Source: Coriobacteriia bacterium
Lineage (GTDB): Bacteria; Actinomycetota; Coriobacteriia; Anaerosomatales; JAAXUF01
Assembly (NCBI GenBank): GCA_013334745.1
Contig: JAAXWY010000002.1
Span: 99,421-163,420, forward strand
DNA length: 64,000 nucleotides
Direction: 5' to 3'
The translations under genes and the position numbers were made by a program. Shown here piece by piece: positions 36,524-45,873 of the stretch; positions within the stretch are counted from its first letter, which is position 1; each line of letters opens with the position of its first letter. Under the pieces are notes generated by a model that searched no databases, was not told the DNA's origin, and was given only the letters and a program-made list of their open reading frames with translations.

Positions 36524-37918
36524 TCAGTCGCCTGATGAACTCGTGGTATCCGTGGAGGGCATCGAGAAGTCACCCGGCTTGTCGCCGACGACCACGTCAA
36601 GCTCGAGCGTCTCGGTTCCGCGCATGACGGTCAGCTTCACGGTGTCGCCGATCGCGTGACGCCTGACGGCGATCACCAGCTCGTCCATGGAGCGAATATC
36701 CTTGCCATCGACCTTCGTGACGACGTCGCCCACTCGGACCCCGGCCTTATCGGCGCCAGCGCCCTTGGTGAGGCTATCGACGAGTGCGCCCTGCTCGACC
36801 GAGGTCTTCTCTTTCGCGGCCATCTCGGGGTCGAGCGTCAGTCCGATGAGCCCGATGAACGGGTGACCGACCTTGCCGCCGGCGATGAGTTCATCGGCGA
36901 CGCGAGAGGCTGTGGAGACGGGAATCGCGAAGCCGATGCCGCCGCTCTGACCGGTGTCGCTGTAGATGGCGGTGTTGATCCCGACAAGGCGGCCGGACTT
37001 GTCGACCAAAGCTCCGCCGGAGTTGCCGGGATTGATCGCGGCGTCGGTTTGGATGACGTCGGCCAGCGAGTAGCCGGCACTCGCGGAGTTGCCGTAGTTG
37101 GAAAGCGAGCGGCCCAGCGCCGAGACGACGCCGGATGTGACCGAGTGCTCGAAGCCGAACGGTGAGCCGATGGCGACCACGGTCTGACCGACCATCAGCC
37201 TGGTCGAGTCGCCGGTCTCGATGACCGGCAGTTCCTCGGCAATGCGAACGACTGCGATGTCTGTGTCCGGGTCGCGTCCGACGAGTGTGCCCTGGTACTT
37301 CTTGCCGGAGGAGTCGGCGACGGTGATCTTGGTCGCGTCCTCGACCACGTGATTGTTGGTCAGGATGTACGTGCCGCCGCTGTCGACCTTCCTGAATGCG
37401 ACGCCGGAGCCGTTGCCGCCCTGCGGCACGCTCGGGTGCGACTGCGGCAGACCGCCCTCACCCTCCGAGACGGCCTTGCTGGTGACGTCGAGATTCACGA
37501 TGCTCGGTACGGCGGCAGCGGACGCCGCGATCACGGGCTCATCGGTGGTCTGCGGAACGACCTTTACGGTCTGTGTTCCGTCACCGGTCTTCTGTGCGAA
37601 GACCTGCGAGCCGAGGATTCCTCCGCCGACCCCTGCGATCGCGCCCATCACAAGTGCGGCGACAATCGACAGGGTGACGATGGCGGCACCGTTGCCGTGG
37701 CTGTGCGGCGGCTGTGGCTGCGCGGCCGCGACTGGCGGCGCGGTGGGCGCAGGCGGCATCGGCGGTACAGCCTCGGGAGCGGGTGGCGCGGCGAAGGGCG
37801 GCGCAGGCTGCGGGGGCGCGCTCTCCGGCGCGTAGACGGGCGGCTCGGACGGAGGCGCGGGCGCCGGTGTCGGTGGCTGCTCGGCGGGTACTCCGGGCTG
37901 GAGGTTCTCGTCGGACAT
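36524..37918 (-). CDS. HtrA/DegP-type serine protease with PDZ domain
   Basis: A 464-residue membrane-anchored protease of the HtrA family (PepD/DegQ-like), for quality control outside the membrane. The first 75 residues are cytosolic and Pro/Ala-rich, followed by one helix (AIVTLSIVAALVMGAIAGVGGG). The catalytic triad is His190 (ILTNNHVVED), Asp220 (DTDIAVVRI) and Ser300 (NPGNSGGALVD). One PDZ domain (about 350-455) ends the protein (VGDVVTKVDGKDIRSMDELV). The ATG at 37918 has GAAGGAG nine bases upstream; an earlier in-frame start was rejected. It is convergent with the cytochromes. Confidence 0.94.
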   Translation of the reverse strand: MSDENLQPGVPAEQPPTPAPAPPSEPPVYAPESAPPQPAPPFAAPPAPEAVPPMPPAPTAPPVAAAQPQPPHSHGNGAAIVTLSIVAALVMGAIAGVGGGILGSQVFAQKTGDGTQTVKVVPQTTDEPVIAASAAAVPSIVNLDVTSKAVSEGEGGLPQSHPSVPQGGNGSGVAFRKVDSGGTYILTNNHVVEDATKITVADSSGKKYQGTLVGRDPDTDIAVVRIAEELPVIETGDSTRLMVGQTVVAIGSPFGFEHSVTSGVVSALGRSLSNYGNSASAGYSLADVIQTDAAINPGNSGGALVDKSGRLVGINTAIYSDTGQSGGIGFAIPVSTASRVADELIAGGKVGHPFIGLIGLTLDPEMAAKEKTSVEQGALVDSLTKGAGADKAGVRVGDVVTKVDGKDIRSMDELVIAVRRHAIGDTVKLTVMRGTETLELDVVVGDKPGDFSMPSTDTTSSSGD

Positions 37919-38156
37919 GGTCGTTGCTCCTTCGTGCTCGGCTGTGCGACGCTGCACGGCAGGCACCGGCAGCGGGGTAGACTGTTCGTCAGTCGATTAC
38001 GAGCATACGCGCGGTTCATGCCCGCCCGATGGCTACGCGGGGGATTCCATCACATCTACATGCCCGATTCACACGGCTGCGCGCCCCTAAGCAACGCGTA
38101 GTTGAGCGGAACGCCTCGGGTGCGTAGACTCACCGAAGGCGATTGAGGAGAGGTGC

Positions 38157-39014
38157 ATGGGGGAGATCGAGGACGGTGTGGGCGAGGGAGCGGACGGCAT
38201 CGAGTCGGTTCCCGTCCCTGGCGAGCCGATGTCAGCCGACCTGATTGTGCTGGGTGAGGCGGAAACTCAGACGGAGCCGGCGGTCGAGCCGGAGCCTGAA
38301 ATCGCCGCGATTCAGCAGGAGCTCGAGGCGGAGCCAGCTGCCGAGCCGGAGCCAGCCGCTGGGCCGGACTCGGATGTCACCTCCTCAGCCGCCGATGAGC
38401 CCCTCGTTGAAGACGCCGACACGCAGCCGGATGTCGCAGAGGGGTCGCAGGCCGACGAGACCGAGCCAAGCGATGCCGCAGAAGTCACCGAGGTCACCGA
38501 AGCTGCGGAGACCGCCGAGGGGGCGGACGCAGCTGCTGACGACGATATCGACGACATCGCAGCCGCGGTCGCCGCGGCAGACGCTCAGGTGGGTGCGGAG
38601 TCGACTCTCGACGACATAGCCCCGGGATCAGTCCACACGGACGACGACGCCGAATTCGATGACGGCACGAGGCGTTATGGCGCTCCGTGGTGGCCCTACC
38701 TGGTCTATCTCGGGCTGTGGGCGATTCTCTCGGGAGTCGCGATCTGGCAGTTCGAGCAGTTGCCCGCTGACGCGGTTATGTACGAGACGCTGCAATACAC
38801 CATCTTCGTGTTCGCCGGGCTCGCTCTCGGCGTCATCGGCATCTTCCTCATCGTGGGCGTGTGGCTGGCGAGCCGAGCCAGCGAGAGGCGGCACCGTGCG
38901 GGTCTGCTCTCATCGGCGATGCTCAAAGGAGCGATCGTGGTGTTCGCCGGCGTCTTCATCTGGTGGGGCACGTTGTTCGTGCTCGACTACCTGCGGTTCG
39001 GGCGGCTTCTCTAG
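38157..39014 (+). CDS. acidic low-complexity protein with three C-terminal membrane helices
   Basis: 285 residues, no family recognised. Residues 1-165 are very acidic and made almost only of Ala, Glu, Asp, Pro, Val and Thr (repeated EPEPA and TEVTEAAETAEG-like runs), probably disordered. Three helices follow: YLVYLGLWAILSGVAIWQF, IFVFAGLALGVIGIFLIVGV and GAIVVFAGVFIWWGTLFVL. The loop between helices 2 and 3 is basic (ASRASERRHR). The ATG has GGAGAGG upstream. It stands alone between htrA and the P-type ATPase, about 200 bases from each. The function is unknown. Confidence 0.7.
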   Translation: MGEIEDGVGEGADGIESVPVPGEPMSADLIVLGEAETQTEPAVEPEPEIAAIQQELEAEPAAEPEPAAGPDSDVTSSAADEPLVEDADTQPDVAEGSQADETEPSDAAEVTEVTEAAETAEGADAAADDDIDDIAAAVAAADAQVGAESTLDDIAPGSVHTDDDAEFDDGTRRYGAPWWPYLVYLGLWAILSGVAIWQFEQLPADAVMYETLQYTIFVFAGLALGVIGIFLIVGVWLASRASERRHRAGLLSSAMLKGAIVVFAGVFIWWGTLFVLDYLRFGRLL

Positions 39015-39217
39015 CTCACCTCCCCGCCTGACCTTCTCGCCGCACGCTGCTCGTTGGGGTACCATCGCCTGCGAAGGGGAGTAGCTGCCCGACGAGTGTT
39101 TCGTCGGGATGCAGGCCGTCATCACGAGCCACCGAAGGCTCCGGTCCTGCAACGGAGAACCCGATCCCTAGCGAGACCTTCGACGACCGCGGCCACGCCG
39201 CGCGAGGAGGATTGCGC

Positions 39218-41872
39218 ATGCCCAGCGTTCCCACTACGCCCGAATCACCGCATGCACTTACGGTGGACGAGGCGCTCAGCGCCGTTGCGAGCTCACCCGA
39301 GGGGCTCGGCGCCGCCGATGCAGCGGCCCGGCTCGCCGAGATCGGCCCCAACGAGTTGCCCGAGGCCGAGACCCGCTCGATCCTGGCGATGATCGCCGAC
39401 CAGTTCAAGGACTTCCTGATTCTGCTGTTGCTCACGGCCGCCGTGATCTCAGGCGTGCTCGGAGAAGTCGCCGATACGATCGCCATCCTCGTGATCGTCG
39501 TGCTCAACGCCGTCATGGGCGTCGTCCAGGAGTACCGCGCTGAGCGCGCGATGGAGGCGCTTCGGCAGATGGCCGCCGAGACGGCCGCAGTGCGCCGCGA
39601 TGGCGTCGTCACCGAGATACCCGCGTCGGAGCTCACGCTCGGCGACATCGTGGTGCTCGACGCAGGGCGGGTCGTACCCGCCGACATCCGTCTGGTGGAG
39701 ACCGCGAGCCTGCGCGCTGCCGAGGCCGCGCTCACCGGCGAGTCGGTGCCGGTGGAGAAGGACGCCTCGGCCGTCGTGGCGCCGGACGCGTCGCTCGGCG
39801 ACCGCCGCAATATGGCGTACAAGGGCACGCAGATCGTCTACGGTCGCGGACTGGGTCTCGTCACGTCGGTCGGGCTGCAGACCGAACTCGGCCGCATCGC
39901 GAACCTGCTCGAGTCGACCGGTGACGTGAAGACGCCGCTGCAGAAGCGACTCGCGGCGTTCGGCAAGGGCCTCGGCATCGCTGCGGTGGGACTGTGCGGC
40001 CTCGTCTTCGCGATTGGAGTGCTGCGAGGCGAGAACGTCCTCGACATGTTCCTGACCTCGGTGAGCCTTGCGGTCGCAGCCGTTCCCGAGGCACTCCCGG
40101 CGGTCGCCACCATCACACTGGCATTCGGCGCACGACGACTCGTAAAGACCAACACGCTGGTGCGCAAGTTGCCGGCGGTCGAGACGCTCGGCTCGGTCAC
40201 GTTCGTCTGTACCGACAAGACCGGCACTCTGACCGTCAACTGCATGACCGTGGAGCGCGCGGCCACGGGCTCTGCGCTGCAGCCCGCCGAGAAGCTGCCT
40301 GCCAAGGGCGCGGGCGACACCGCGTGGGACAGACTGTCGATCGCGATGGCGGTCTCCAACGACGTCACCGGCGAACACGGCGACTACGTGGGCGATCCGA
40401 CCGAGGTGGCGTTCCTGGTCGGGGCGCTCGAGGCGGGCTACGAGCGGGCCGCGATCGAATCGACCCTGCCTCGCTCCGCCGAGATCCCGTTCGACTCGGA
40501 CCGCAAGCTGATGACCACGGTGCACACCGCCGAGAACGGCTCGTACGCGGCGTTCACGAAGGGCGCCGCGGAGTCGGTCGTCGACCGGTCGGTCGGTGCG
40601 CTCGCGGCCGACGGCAGCATCGTCGATATCGACCGGGCAGCCGCGCAGGCGCTCATCGACGCGTGGTCGGCCGACGGTCTGCGCGTGCTCGCCTTCGCGA
40701 CGCGCGAGCTGACCGCACTGCCGTCGGAGGACCACTACGACGGTATCGAGACCGACCTGGTGCTGCTCGGCTTCGTGGGACTCGCGGATCCGCCGCGTCC
40801 TGAGGCGGCCGTCGCTGTCGCTGAGTGCATCAAGGCCGGCATCGTCCCGGTCATGATCACCGGCGACCACCCGGCGACCGCGCTTGCGATCGCTCGCAGG
40901 CTGGGAATCGCGGAGCATGAGCACGAGATGATGACCGGCGCCGAACTCGACGCGATGAGCCTCGAGGAGTTCGAGACCCGCGTGGAGGAAGTGCGCGTAT
41001 ACGCGCGTGTCGCTCCCGAGCAGAAGCTCAAGATCGTGCAGGCGCTGCAGGACAAGGGCGAGTTCGTCGCCATGACCGGTGACGGGGTCAACGATGCGCC
41101 CGCGCTGGCGCGTGCCGACATCGGCATCGCGATGGGGGTCACTGGCACCGACGTGGCCAAGGAAGCCGCGGCGATGGTGCTGCTCGACGACAACTTCGCA
41201 TCGATCGTCGCGGCCGTCCGAGAAGGCCGGCGCATCTTCGACAACATCCGCAAGTTCATCAAGTACGCGATGGCGTCGAACTCCGGCGAGATATGGACGA
41301 TCCTGCTCGCGCCGTTCTTTGGTCTGCCGATCCCGTTGCTCCCGATTCACATCCTCTGGATCAACCTGGTGACCGATGGTCTCCCCGGGCTCGCGCTGGG
41401 CTCGGAGCCGCAAGAGAAGGGCATCATGGAGCGCCCCCCGCGCCCCCCGAAGGAGAGCATCTTCGCCGACGGGCTTGCGGTGCACCTCGTGTGGGTTGGA
41501 CTGCTGATGGGTGGCGCGTCGCTTGTGACGCAGGCGCTCGCGCTGAGAATGGGCTGGCACTGGCAGACGATGGTCTTCACCGTGCTGTGCTTCTCGCAGA
41601 TGGGCCACGTGCTTGCGATCCGTTCGGACCGGCAGTCGCTCTTCAGCCAGGGACTCGGCTCGAACAAGCCGCTCACCTGGGCTGTCCTGCTCACCATCGT
41701 GATGCAGTTCGCGACGATCTACGTGCCGATGTTCCAGACCGTGTTCAAGACGCAGCCGCTCACCGGTGTCGAACTCGCGGTCGCTCTCGCGATGTCGACC
41801 ATCGTGTTCTGGGCGGTCGAGGTCGAGAAGATACTCAAGCGACGCAAGGACGCACGGCTGCGCGCCGCGTAG
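39218..41872 (+). CDS. P-type cation-transporting ATPase, Ca2+ (P2A) type
   Basis: An 884-residue pump. The actuator motif is [10 protein letters not shown], the phosphorylated Asp is 333 ([10 protein letters not shown]), and the nucleotide and hinge motifs are [10 protein letters not shown] and [12 protein letters not shown]. Ion-site residues match SERCA-type pumps: VPEALP in helix 4, ASNSGEI in helix 5 and [13 protein letters not shown] in helix 6, so calcium (or Mn2+) export is the best guess. The N-terminal [17 protein letters not shown] is the cation ATPase N domain. The ATG at 39218 has GAGGAGG seven bases upstream. No regulator is adjacent. Confidence 0.93.
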   Translation: MPSVPTTPESPHALTVDEALSAVASSPEGLGAADAAARLAEIGPNELPEAETRSILAMIADQFKDFLILLLLTAAVISGVLGEVADTIAILVIVVLNAVMGVVQEYRAERAMEALRQMAAETAAVRRDGVVTEIPASELTLGDIVVLDAGRVVPADIRLVETASLRAAEAALTGESVPVEKDASAVVAPDASLGDRRNMAYKGTQIVYGRGLGLVTSVGLQTELGRIANLLESTGDVKTPLQKRLAAFGKGLGIAAVGLCGLVFAIGVLRGENVLDMFLTSVSLAVAAVPEALPAVATITLAFGARRLVKTNTLVRKLPAVETLGSVTFVCTDKTGTLTVNCMTVERAATGSALQPAEKLPAKGAGDTAWDRLSIAMAVSNDVTGEHGDYVGDPTEVAFLVGALEAGYERAAIESTLPRSAEIPFDSDRKLMTTVHTAENGSYAAFTKGAAESVVDRSVGALAADGSIVDIDRAAAQALIDAWSADGLRVLAFATRELTALPSEDHYDGIETDLVLLGFVGLADPPRPEAAVAVAECIKAGIVPVMITGDHPATALAIARRLGIAEHEHEMMTGAELDAMSLEEFETRVEEVRVYARVAPEQKLKIVQALQDKGEFVAMTGDGVNDAPALARADIGIAMGVTGTDVAKEAAAMVLLDDNFASIVAAVREGRRIFDNIRKFIKYAMASNSGEIWTILLAPFFGLPIPLLPIHILWINLVTDGLPGLALGSEPQEKGIMERPPRPPKESIFADGLAVHLVWVGLLMGGASLVTQALALRMGWHWQTMVFTVLCFSQMGHVLAIRSDRQSLFSQGLGSNKPLTWAVLLTIVMQFATIYVPMFQTVFKTQPLTGVELAVALAMSTIVFWAVEVEKILKRRKDARLRAA

Positions 41873-41891
41873 GGAAGCAGTCGTACGCCCA

Positions 41892-42599
41892 CTAGTGCGT
41901 GAGCGGCAGCTCGATGCGCACGGTGGTGCCGCCTCCGGGTCGATCGAGGATCCGAGCGGTGCCGCCGTGCGCGCCGACCACCGACGCCACGATCGAGAGC
42001 CCCAGACCGGTACCCGGTAGCTCGGCATCGCGATCGAGGCGCTCGAACGGCTCGAACAGACGCTCGTGGTCTTCGCTCGGTATGCCGGAGCCGCGGTCGC
42101 TCACCTCGAGTACCGCGATGTTGCCCATGGATTGCGAGACCTCGCTCGCGACCCGGATCGTGACCACCGACTCGGCGGGGGAGTACTTCGCAGCGTTGCT
42201 CACAAGGTTTGAGAGCACGCGCGCGAGTGCTTGCTCGTCGCCGACCACAGCCGCATCATCAGGCGCTTCAACGACGACAGTACGACCGGTCGCGGCGCGC
42301 TGCTCGGCGGCCACGTGTTCCGCGAGCGCCCACAGTCTGAGCGGGGAGCGCGGCACAGCCGCCTGCGTGCGGACCGGCTCGCCCGCCAGAACCGCCGAAC
42401 ACAGCGCATCCGCACGCTGGACCGCCCTGCGGATGCCGTCGAGCGCTGCCACTCGGTCGTCGTCGTGCAGGGGCCTGCGCAGGATGTCGCTGTATCCCGA
42501 GATGACCGTCAGCGCGCCGCGAAGCTCGTGAGCGAAGACGGCGAACTCCTCCCGTGAGACGGGTGGGCCATCGTGTCTGTCGTGAGGTGCGGATGCCAC
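41892..42599 (-). CDS. small soluble sensor histidine kinase
   Basis: About 235 residues: only the kinase core, with no membrane helix or recognisable input domain. The H-box is FAVFAHELRGALTVISGYSD, the N-box LSNLVSNAAKYSP, G1 VSDRGSGIPSEDHERLFEPF and G2 GTGLGLSIVASVV. The start is uncertain: GTG at 42599 has AAGGG about ten bases upstream; GTG at 42650 would add 17 residues but lacks a ribosome site; the open frame beyond that runs over the divergent ddl promoter and gene and is not coding. No response regulator is in the window, so it is an orphan here. Confidence 0.8.
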   Translation of the reverse strand: MASAPHDRHDGPPVSREEFAVFAHELRGALTVISGYSDILRRPLHDDDRVAALDGIRRAVQRADALCSAVLAGEPVRTQAAVPRSPLRLWALAEHVAAEQRAATGRTVVVEAPDDAAVVGDEQALARVLSNLVSNAAKYSPAESVVTIRVASEVSQSMGNIAVLEVSDRGSGIPSEDHERLFEPFERLDRDAELPGTGLGLSIVASVVGAHGGTARILDRPGGGTTVRIELPLTH

Positions 42600-42780
42600 G
42601 GGCGACCATCCCTTCAGCGGCGCGGTGTGAGGGTCGCGCGCCGTGCCCACATGATAGCGAGAGCGTGTGAAGGAGCGCGAATACCGACCGAGCACGGCGG
42701 GAATCGGCTGCGTACTCGGGTAGACTGTTCGCTGAAGCGGGCCGCTTCGAGCGGCGAGGTGCGTTGAGAGGATACGGCGC

Positions 42781-43728
42781 GTGGCGAAGAAGATCGCGGT
42801 TCTCATGGGCGGGCGCTCGCTTGAGCGCGAAATCTCGCTGCAGTCCGGTGCCCGCGTGGTCGCTGCGCTCGAAGCGCGCGGACACCACGTACTCGCGCTC
42901 GACCTCGTCCCCAAGCTCGTCGACACTCTTCGCTCCGAGCGCCCTGACGCCGTCTACATCACGCTGCACGGCAAGTTTGGCGAGGACGGCATGATCCAGG
43001 AGCTGCTCGAGTTCCTCAAGATCCCCTACACCGGCCCGGGCGTGCTCGCGTCGATGCTCGCGTGGGACAAGGACCTCACCAAGCGGCTCTTCCTCACCAA
43101 CGACATCCCCACGCCGCCGTGGATCGCGTTCTCCGCCGAGGCGATCAAGGAGATGGGCGCCGCATCCGCGCTCGACCTGGTAGGCGAGGAGATCGGCGGC
43201 TTCCCGGTCGCGGTAAAGCCTGCCGAGCAGGGCTCTGCGCTCGGACTGTCGCGCGTGAGCGACGCCAAGGGACTCGCCGAGGCGATGCTCACGGGACTCG
43301 GCTACGACAGCAAGGTGCTCGTCGAGAAGTGGATCGACGGAACCGAGATAGCCATCCCGATTCTCGACGGCCCGAACGGCACCGAGGCACTGCCCGCGGT
43401 CGAGATCGCGCCGAAAGCCGGCCTCTACGACTACGAGTCCATGTACACGCCGGGTGAAACCGAGTACTTCGTGCCCGCCCGTTTGCCCGAAGACGTAGCG
43501 GCTCGCGCCACCGAGATCGCGACCCGCGTGTACACCTCGCTGGGTTGTCGCGACGTCAGCCGAGTCGACATGGTGGTCGCCGCTGACGGCACGCCCTACG
43601 TGCTCGAGTGCTCGACGTCGCCCGGCCTCACCGAGACCAGCGTGCTCGCGATGAGCGCCGAGGCCGCTGGCATCAGCTTCGAGGAGTACGTCGACCGCAT
43701 CGTGAGCGCGGCGCTCGCGCGGGGATAA
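42781..43728 (+). CDS. ddl: D-alanine--D-alanine ligase family protein, copy 1
   Basis: A 315-residue ATP-grasp ligase for the peptidoglycan dipeptide D-Ala-D-Ala. It has VLMGGRSLEREISLQSG at the start, the ATP lid and Lys (VAVKPAEQGSALGLSRV), the loop GLYDYESMYTPGETEYFVPA with the Tyr typical of D-Ala-D-Ala rather than D-lactate ligases, and the C-terminal VDMVVAADGTPYVLECSTSPGLTETS. Family members normally read NEVNTxPGMT at that last place; Glu-Cys-Ser-Thr replaces Glu-(I/V)-Asn-Thr, removing the Asn metal ligand. That makes substrate or activity worth checking. The length matches short Ddl (DdlB type). The GTG start is taken from family alignment. Confidence 0.88.
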   Translation: MAKKIAVLMGGRSLEREISLQSGARVVAALEARGHHVLALDLVPKLVDTLRSERPDAVYITLHGKFGEDGMIQELLEFLKIPYTGPGVLASMLAWDKDLTKRLFLTNDIPTPPWIAFSAEAIKEMGAASALDLVGEEIGGFPVAVKPAEQGSALGLSRVSDAKGLAEAMLTGLGYDSKVLVEKWIDGTEIAIPILDGPNGTEALPAVEIAPKAGLYDYESMYTPGETEYFVPARLPEDVAARATEIATRVYTSLGCRDVSRVDMVVAADGTPYVLECSTSPGLTETSVLAMSAEAAGISFEEYVDRIVSAALARG

Positions 43729-43883
43729 CGGCGACGCCTGCCGGTAGAACTCTGTTTGGGATCGGTTTGGAGAGACCCGGCACCGTGAGACGTCCACGGT
43801 TTCAGCCACGTGCTTGAGGACGACATGCGTGCACCCGACCTGGCTGCCGCTCAGCAGAATGTCGCTAGCACTCTATCCCGAAA

Positions 43884-43902
43884 AGGTATAGTTTCTATAC
43901 CT
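43884..43902. promoter_or_regulatory. palindromic operator at the brnT promoter
   Basis: A perfect inverted repeat AGGTATAG-TTT-CTATACCT, 22 bases before the brnT ATG. It includes TATAGT (43887-43892), a good -10 hexamer, so a protein bound here would block transcription. BrnA antitoxins and BrnTA complexes are known to repress their own promoter, so autoregulation is likely. Confidence 0.7.
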
Positions 43903-43923
43903 GACATCGCAATAGAGGCGAAG

Positions 43924-44193
43924 ATGTCGCACTTCTTCGAATTCGATGCAGCGAAGAGCGCCGCGAACAAGGCGAAGCACGGAATCGATTCCATCGAGGC
44001 CCAGAATCTATGGCTCGATGACGAAATCCTGCGAGTCCAGGCCCGCTTGACGGGCGAGGCGCGATTCCTGTTCGTCGGGCTCATTGAGGGCCGGCATTGG
44101 TCGGCGATCGCGACCTATCGAGGCGATGCAATCCGCCTCATCTCGGTCCGACGTTCACGACCTCGGGAGGTCGAAGAGTATGAAGGCGAGTGA
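43924..44193 (+). CDS. brnT: BrnT-family type II toxin
   Basis: An 89-residue BrnT toxin, an RNase of RelE-like fold. Family segments are FEFDAAKSAANKAKHGIDS at the start, RFLFVGLIEGRHWSAIATYR in the middle and IRLISVRRSRPREVEEYE at the end, which carry the basic catalytic residues. The ATG at 43924 was chosen over an upstream open stretch because the fold starts there and the operator-promoter lies just before it. It overlaps the antitoxin gene by 14 bases. Confidence 0.9.
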   Translation: MSHFFEFDAAKSAANKAKHGIDSIEAQNLWLDDEILRVQARLTGEARFLFVGLIEGRHWSAIATYRGDAIRLISVRRSRPREVEEYEGE

Positions 44194-44407
44194 GCTCGAT
44201 AGGCGGTTTGACGAGGGCGCGGACGACGTCATCGACGAGTTCGACTTGTCCGCGGCCGTACGTCCGAACCGCGAACAGAAGCGCGTCAATGTCGACTTCC
44301 CCCTGTGGATGGTCGAGTCGCTCGATCGCGAGGCAGGGCGGCTGGGCGTGACTCGGCAGTCGATCATCAAGGTGTGGATTGCAGAACGTCTGGAACGGGC
44401 GGGCTGA
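44180..44407 (+). CDS. brnA: BrnA-family antitoxin
   Basis: A 75-residue antitoxin that should neutralise BrnT and repress the operon. It starts MKASELDRRFDEGADDV, then has NREQKRVNVDFPLWMVESLD and LGVTRQSIIKVWIAERL, the ribbon-helix-helix DNA-binding part placed at the C-terminus as in BrnA. The gene overlaps brnT by 14 bases and ends 24 bases from the convergent second ddl. Confidence 0.92.
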   Translation: MKASELDRRFDEGADDVIDEFDLSAAVRPNREQKRVNVDFPLWMVESLDREAGRLGVTRQSIIKVWIAERLERAG

Positions 44408-44431
44408 AGCCAATGGCGCGCGGACTGCCAA

Positions 44432-45649
44432 CTACACTCGCTTCGTGCCCTTCGCGGCTTCGATGTCGGCAAGCAGATTGCGGTCCAGCGAGAACGTGAG
44501 CGACATGCGGGCGGCGGCGTGCTTGAGCGCCGAGCCGAGCAGGCGGTCGAGCAGCTCCGGAAACGCCACGCCGCTTGCCTCCCACAGGTAGAAGGCGAGC
44601 GAGCCGGGCACGGTGTTGATCTCGTTGACGGTGACCTCGTCGTCCTTCACCAGGAAGTCGACGCGCACGAGCCCATCGCACGTGCACGCGGTGAACGCGC
44701 GCTTGGCGTCGGCCTGGATGCGCGCGGTGAGCTCATCGGAGATCGGCGCGGGGATGCGATGTCCCTGCACGCCCTCGGCAGGAGCGCCTTTGACCGGCGC
44801 ACCCTTCACGGGCGCGCCCTTGGCTCCGCCACCGGTGCTCCACGCGAGGTACTTCTGCTCGTAGGTGAGGAATCCGCCGGAGGCATCGACGAGCTCGAGC
44901 ACGCTCGCCTCGACGGTGTCGCCGTACTTCAGCACCGAGCAGTTCACCTCGGCGGCCCCCATGATGGCGGTCTCGATGACCGCCTCTTCATCGAAGCGCA
45001 GCGCGAGCTCGATGGCGGTCGCGAGCGCTTCGCGATCCTCGACGAAGGTGATGCCGATGCTCGATCCGCCGCGAACGGGCTTCACGAACAGCGCGCCTTC
45101 GGCGAGCGCGTCGACCTTTGCGAGCTCACGGCCGGGATCCGCGCTCCAGCCGGCGCGAGTCGCGACGACGTAGGGGACCTGAGCGAGCCCGGCGGCGATG
45201 AGCATCTGCTTGGTGGCGACCTTGTTCATGCACAGCGCCGAGGCGAGCACACCCGACATCGCGTACGGAATGCCGAGCATGTCGAGCGCGCCCTGCAGCG
45301 TGCCGTCCTCGCCGTTGGGGCCGTGGATGAGGGGGAGTGCGACGTCGACCGCGATGGTCTCGGCCTTCGCGAACAGGCCGGTCTTCTCGGAGGTGAAGAC
45401 CTCACGCTCCATGGGGCGAAGCGAGATGGGGCGGCAGTCGGCTTCGAGGGTCTCGGGATCCGCGAACTTGTCGAGGACGTTGAGTGCCTCGCCGGTCAGC
45501 CAGCGGCCGGACTTGGTGACGTAGACGGGGACGACGTCGTAGCCGTCCATCTCGCGCAGGACCGCCATGGCCTCGTGCGCGGTGAGAATCGATACCTCGT
45601 GCTCGGCGGAGCGGCCTCCGAAGATGACCGCGACTATGGCGTTGCCCAC
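44432..45649 (-). CDS. ddl: D-alanine--D-alanine ligase, copy 2 (DdlA/Van-like)
   Basis: A 405-residue ATP-grasp ligase, clearly different from copy 1. It starts IVAVIFGGRSAEHEVSILTA, has LPLIHGPNGEDGTLQGALDM, the ATP-binding ALFVKPVRGGSSIGITFVED and the intact metal-binding VNEINTVPGSLAFYLWE. The loop after LTYEQKYLAWS carries an extra insert of about 20 residues made of repeated KGAPV units (see the 15-base repeats). It is long for the family. The GTG has GGAGGG about seven bases upstream. The intact NEINT motif makes it the stronger candidate for the main ligase. Confidence 0.92.
   Translation of the reverse strand: MGNAIVAVIFGGRSAEHEVSILTAHEAMAVLREMDGYDVVPVYVTKSGRWLTGEALNVLDKFADPETLEADCRPISLRPMEREVFTSEKTGLFAKAETIAVDVALPLIHGPNGEDGTLQGALDMLGIPYAMSGVLASALCMNKVATKQMLIAAGLAQVPYVVATRAGWSADPGRELAKVDALAEGALFVKPVRGGSSIGITFVEDREALATAIELALRFDEEAVIETAIMGAAEVNCSVLKYGDTVEASVLELVDASGGFLTYEQKYLAWSTGGGAKGAPVKGAPVKGAPAEGVQGHRIPAPISDELTARIQADAKRAFTACTCDGLVRVDFLVKDDEVTVNEINTVPGSLAFYLWEASGVAFPELLDRLLGSALKHAAARMSLTFSLDRNLLADIEAAKGTKRV
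44777..44821 (-). repeat. three tandem 15-base units inside ddl copy 2
   Basis: Three in-frame 15-base units encoding KGAPV, KGAPV and KGAPA (44807-44821, 44792-44806, 44777-44791 on the minus strand). They form a low-complexity insert in the loop near the active site, and unit number could change by slippage. Confidence 0.85.
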
Positions 45650-45818
45650 TGTGTTCCCTCCACGTCGTTCGAAACGTCGCCCAAAGTGCGGCGCTCAGTC
45701 TCTCATGCATCCCCGAGGTCATGGTGACCTGTTCGCGGGCTGTTGCTTTTGTTCGTCGCCGCACGGCGACCCGCATGAAAGACTAGCGCGACTCGCGTCT
45801 CGCCGCTATTCGCGCCAA

Positions 45819-45844
45819 GGCCCCGCCGCAGCTGCGACGGGGCC
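45819..45844 (-). terminator. terminator of giant gene 1
   Basis: GGCCCCG-CCGCA-GC-TGCG-A-CGGGGCC forms a near-perfect 12-bp stem (a G-U pair on the minus-strand RNA), 30 bases after the stop. The sequence is closely related to the terminators at 52254 and 56956. Confidence 0.75.
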
Positions 45845-45873
45845 TCGAGTGCGAGCGCAGCCAGGCAGCTGCG

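Noticed and set aside
39449-42028. Long open frame (859 codons) on the minus strand
   Set aside because: It lies opposite the P-type ATPase, whose motifs are complete; the product is Arg/His-rich with no domain, as expected for the antisense of a high-GC gene.
42268-43809. 513-codon open frame on the minus strand
   Set aside because: It is antisense to ddl copy 1 and the histidine kinase region; its translation is low-complexity and matches no family.
43810-43923. N-terminal extension of BrnT
   Set aside because: The family fold starts at 43924 and the extension spans the promoter and palindromic operator.
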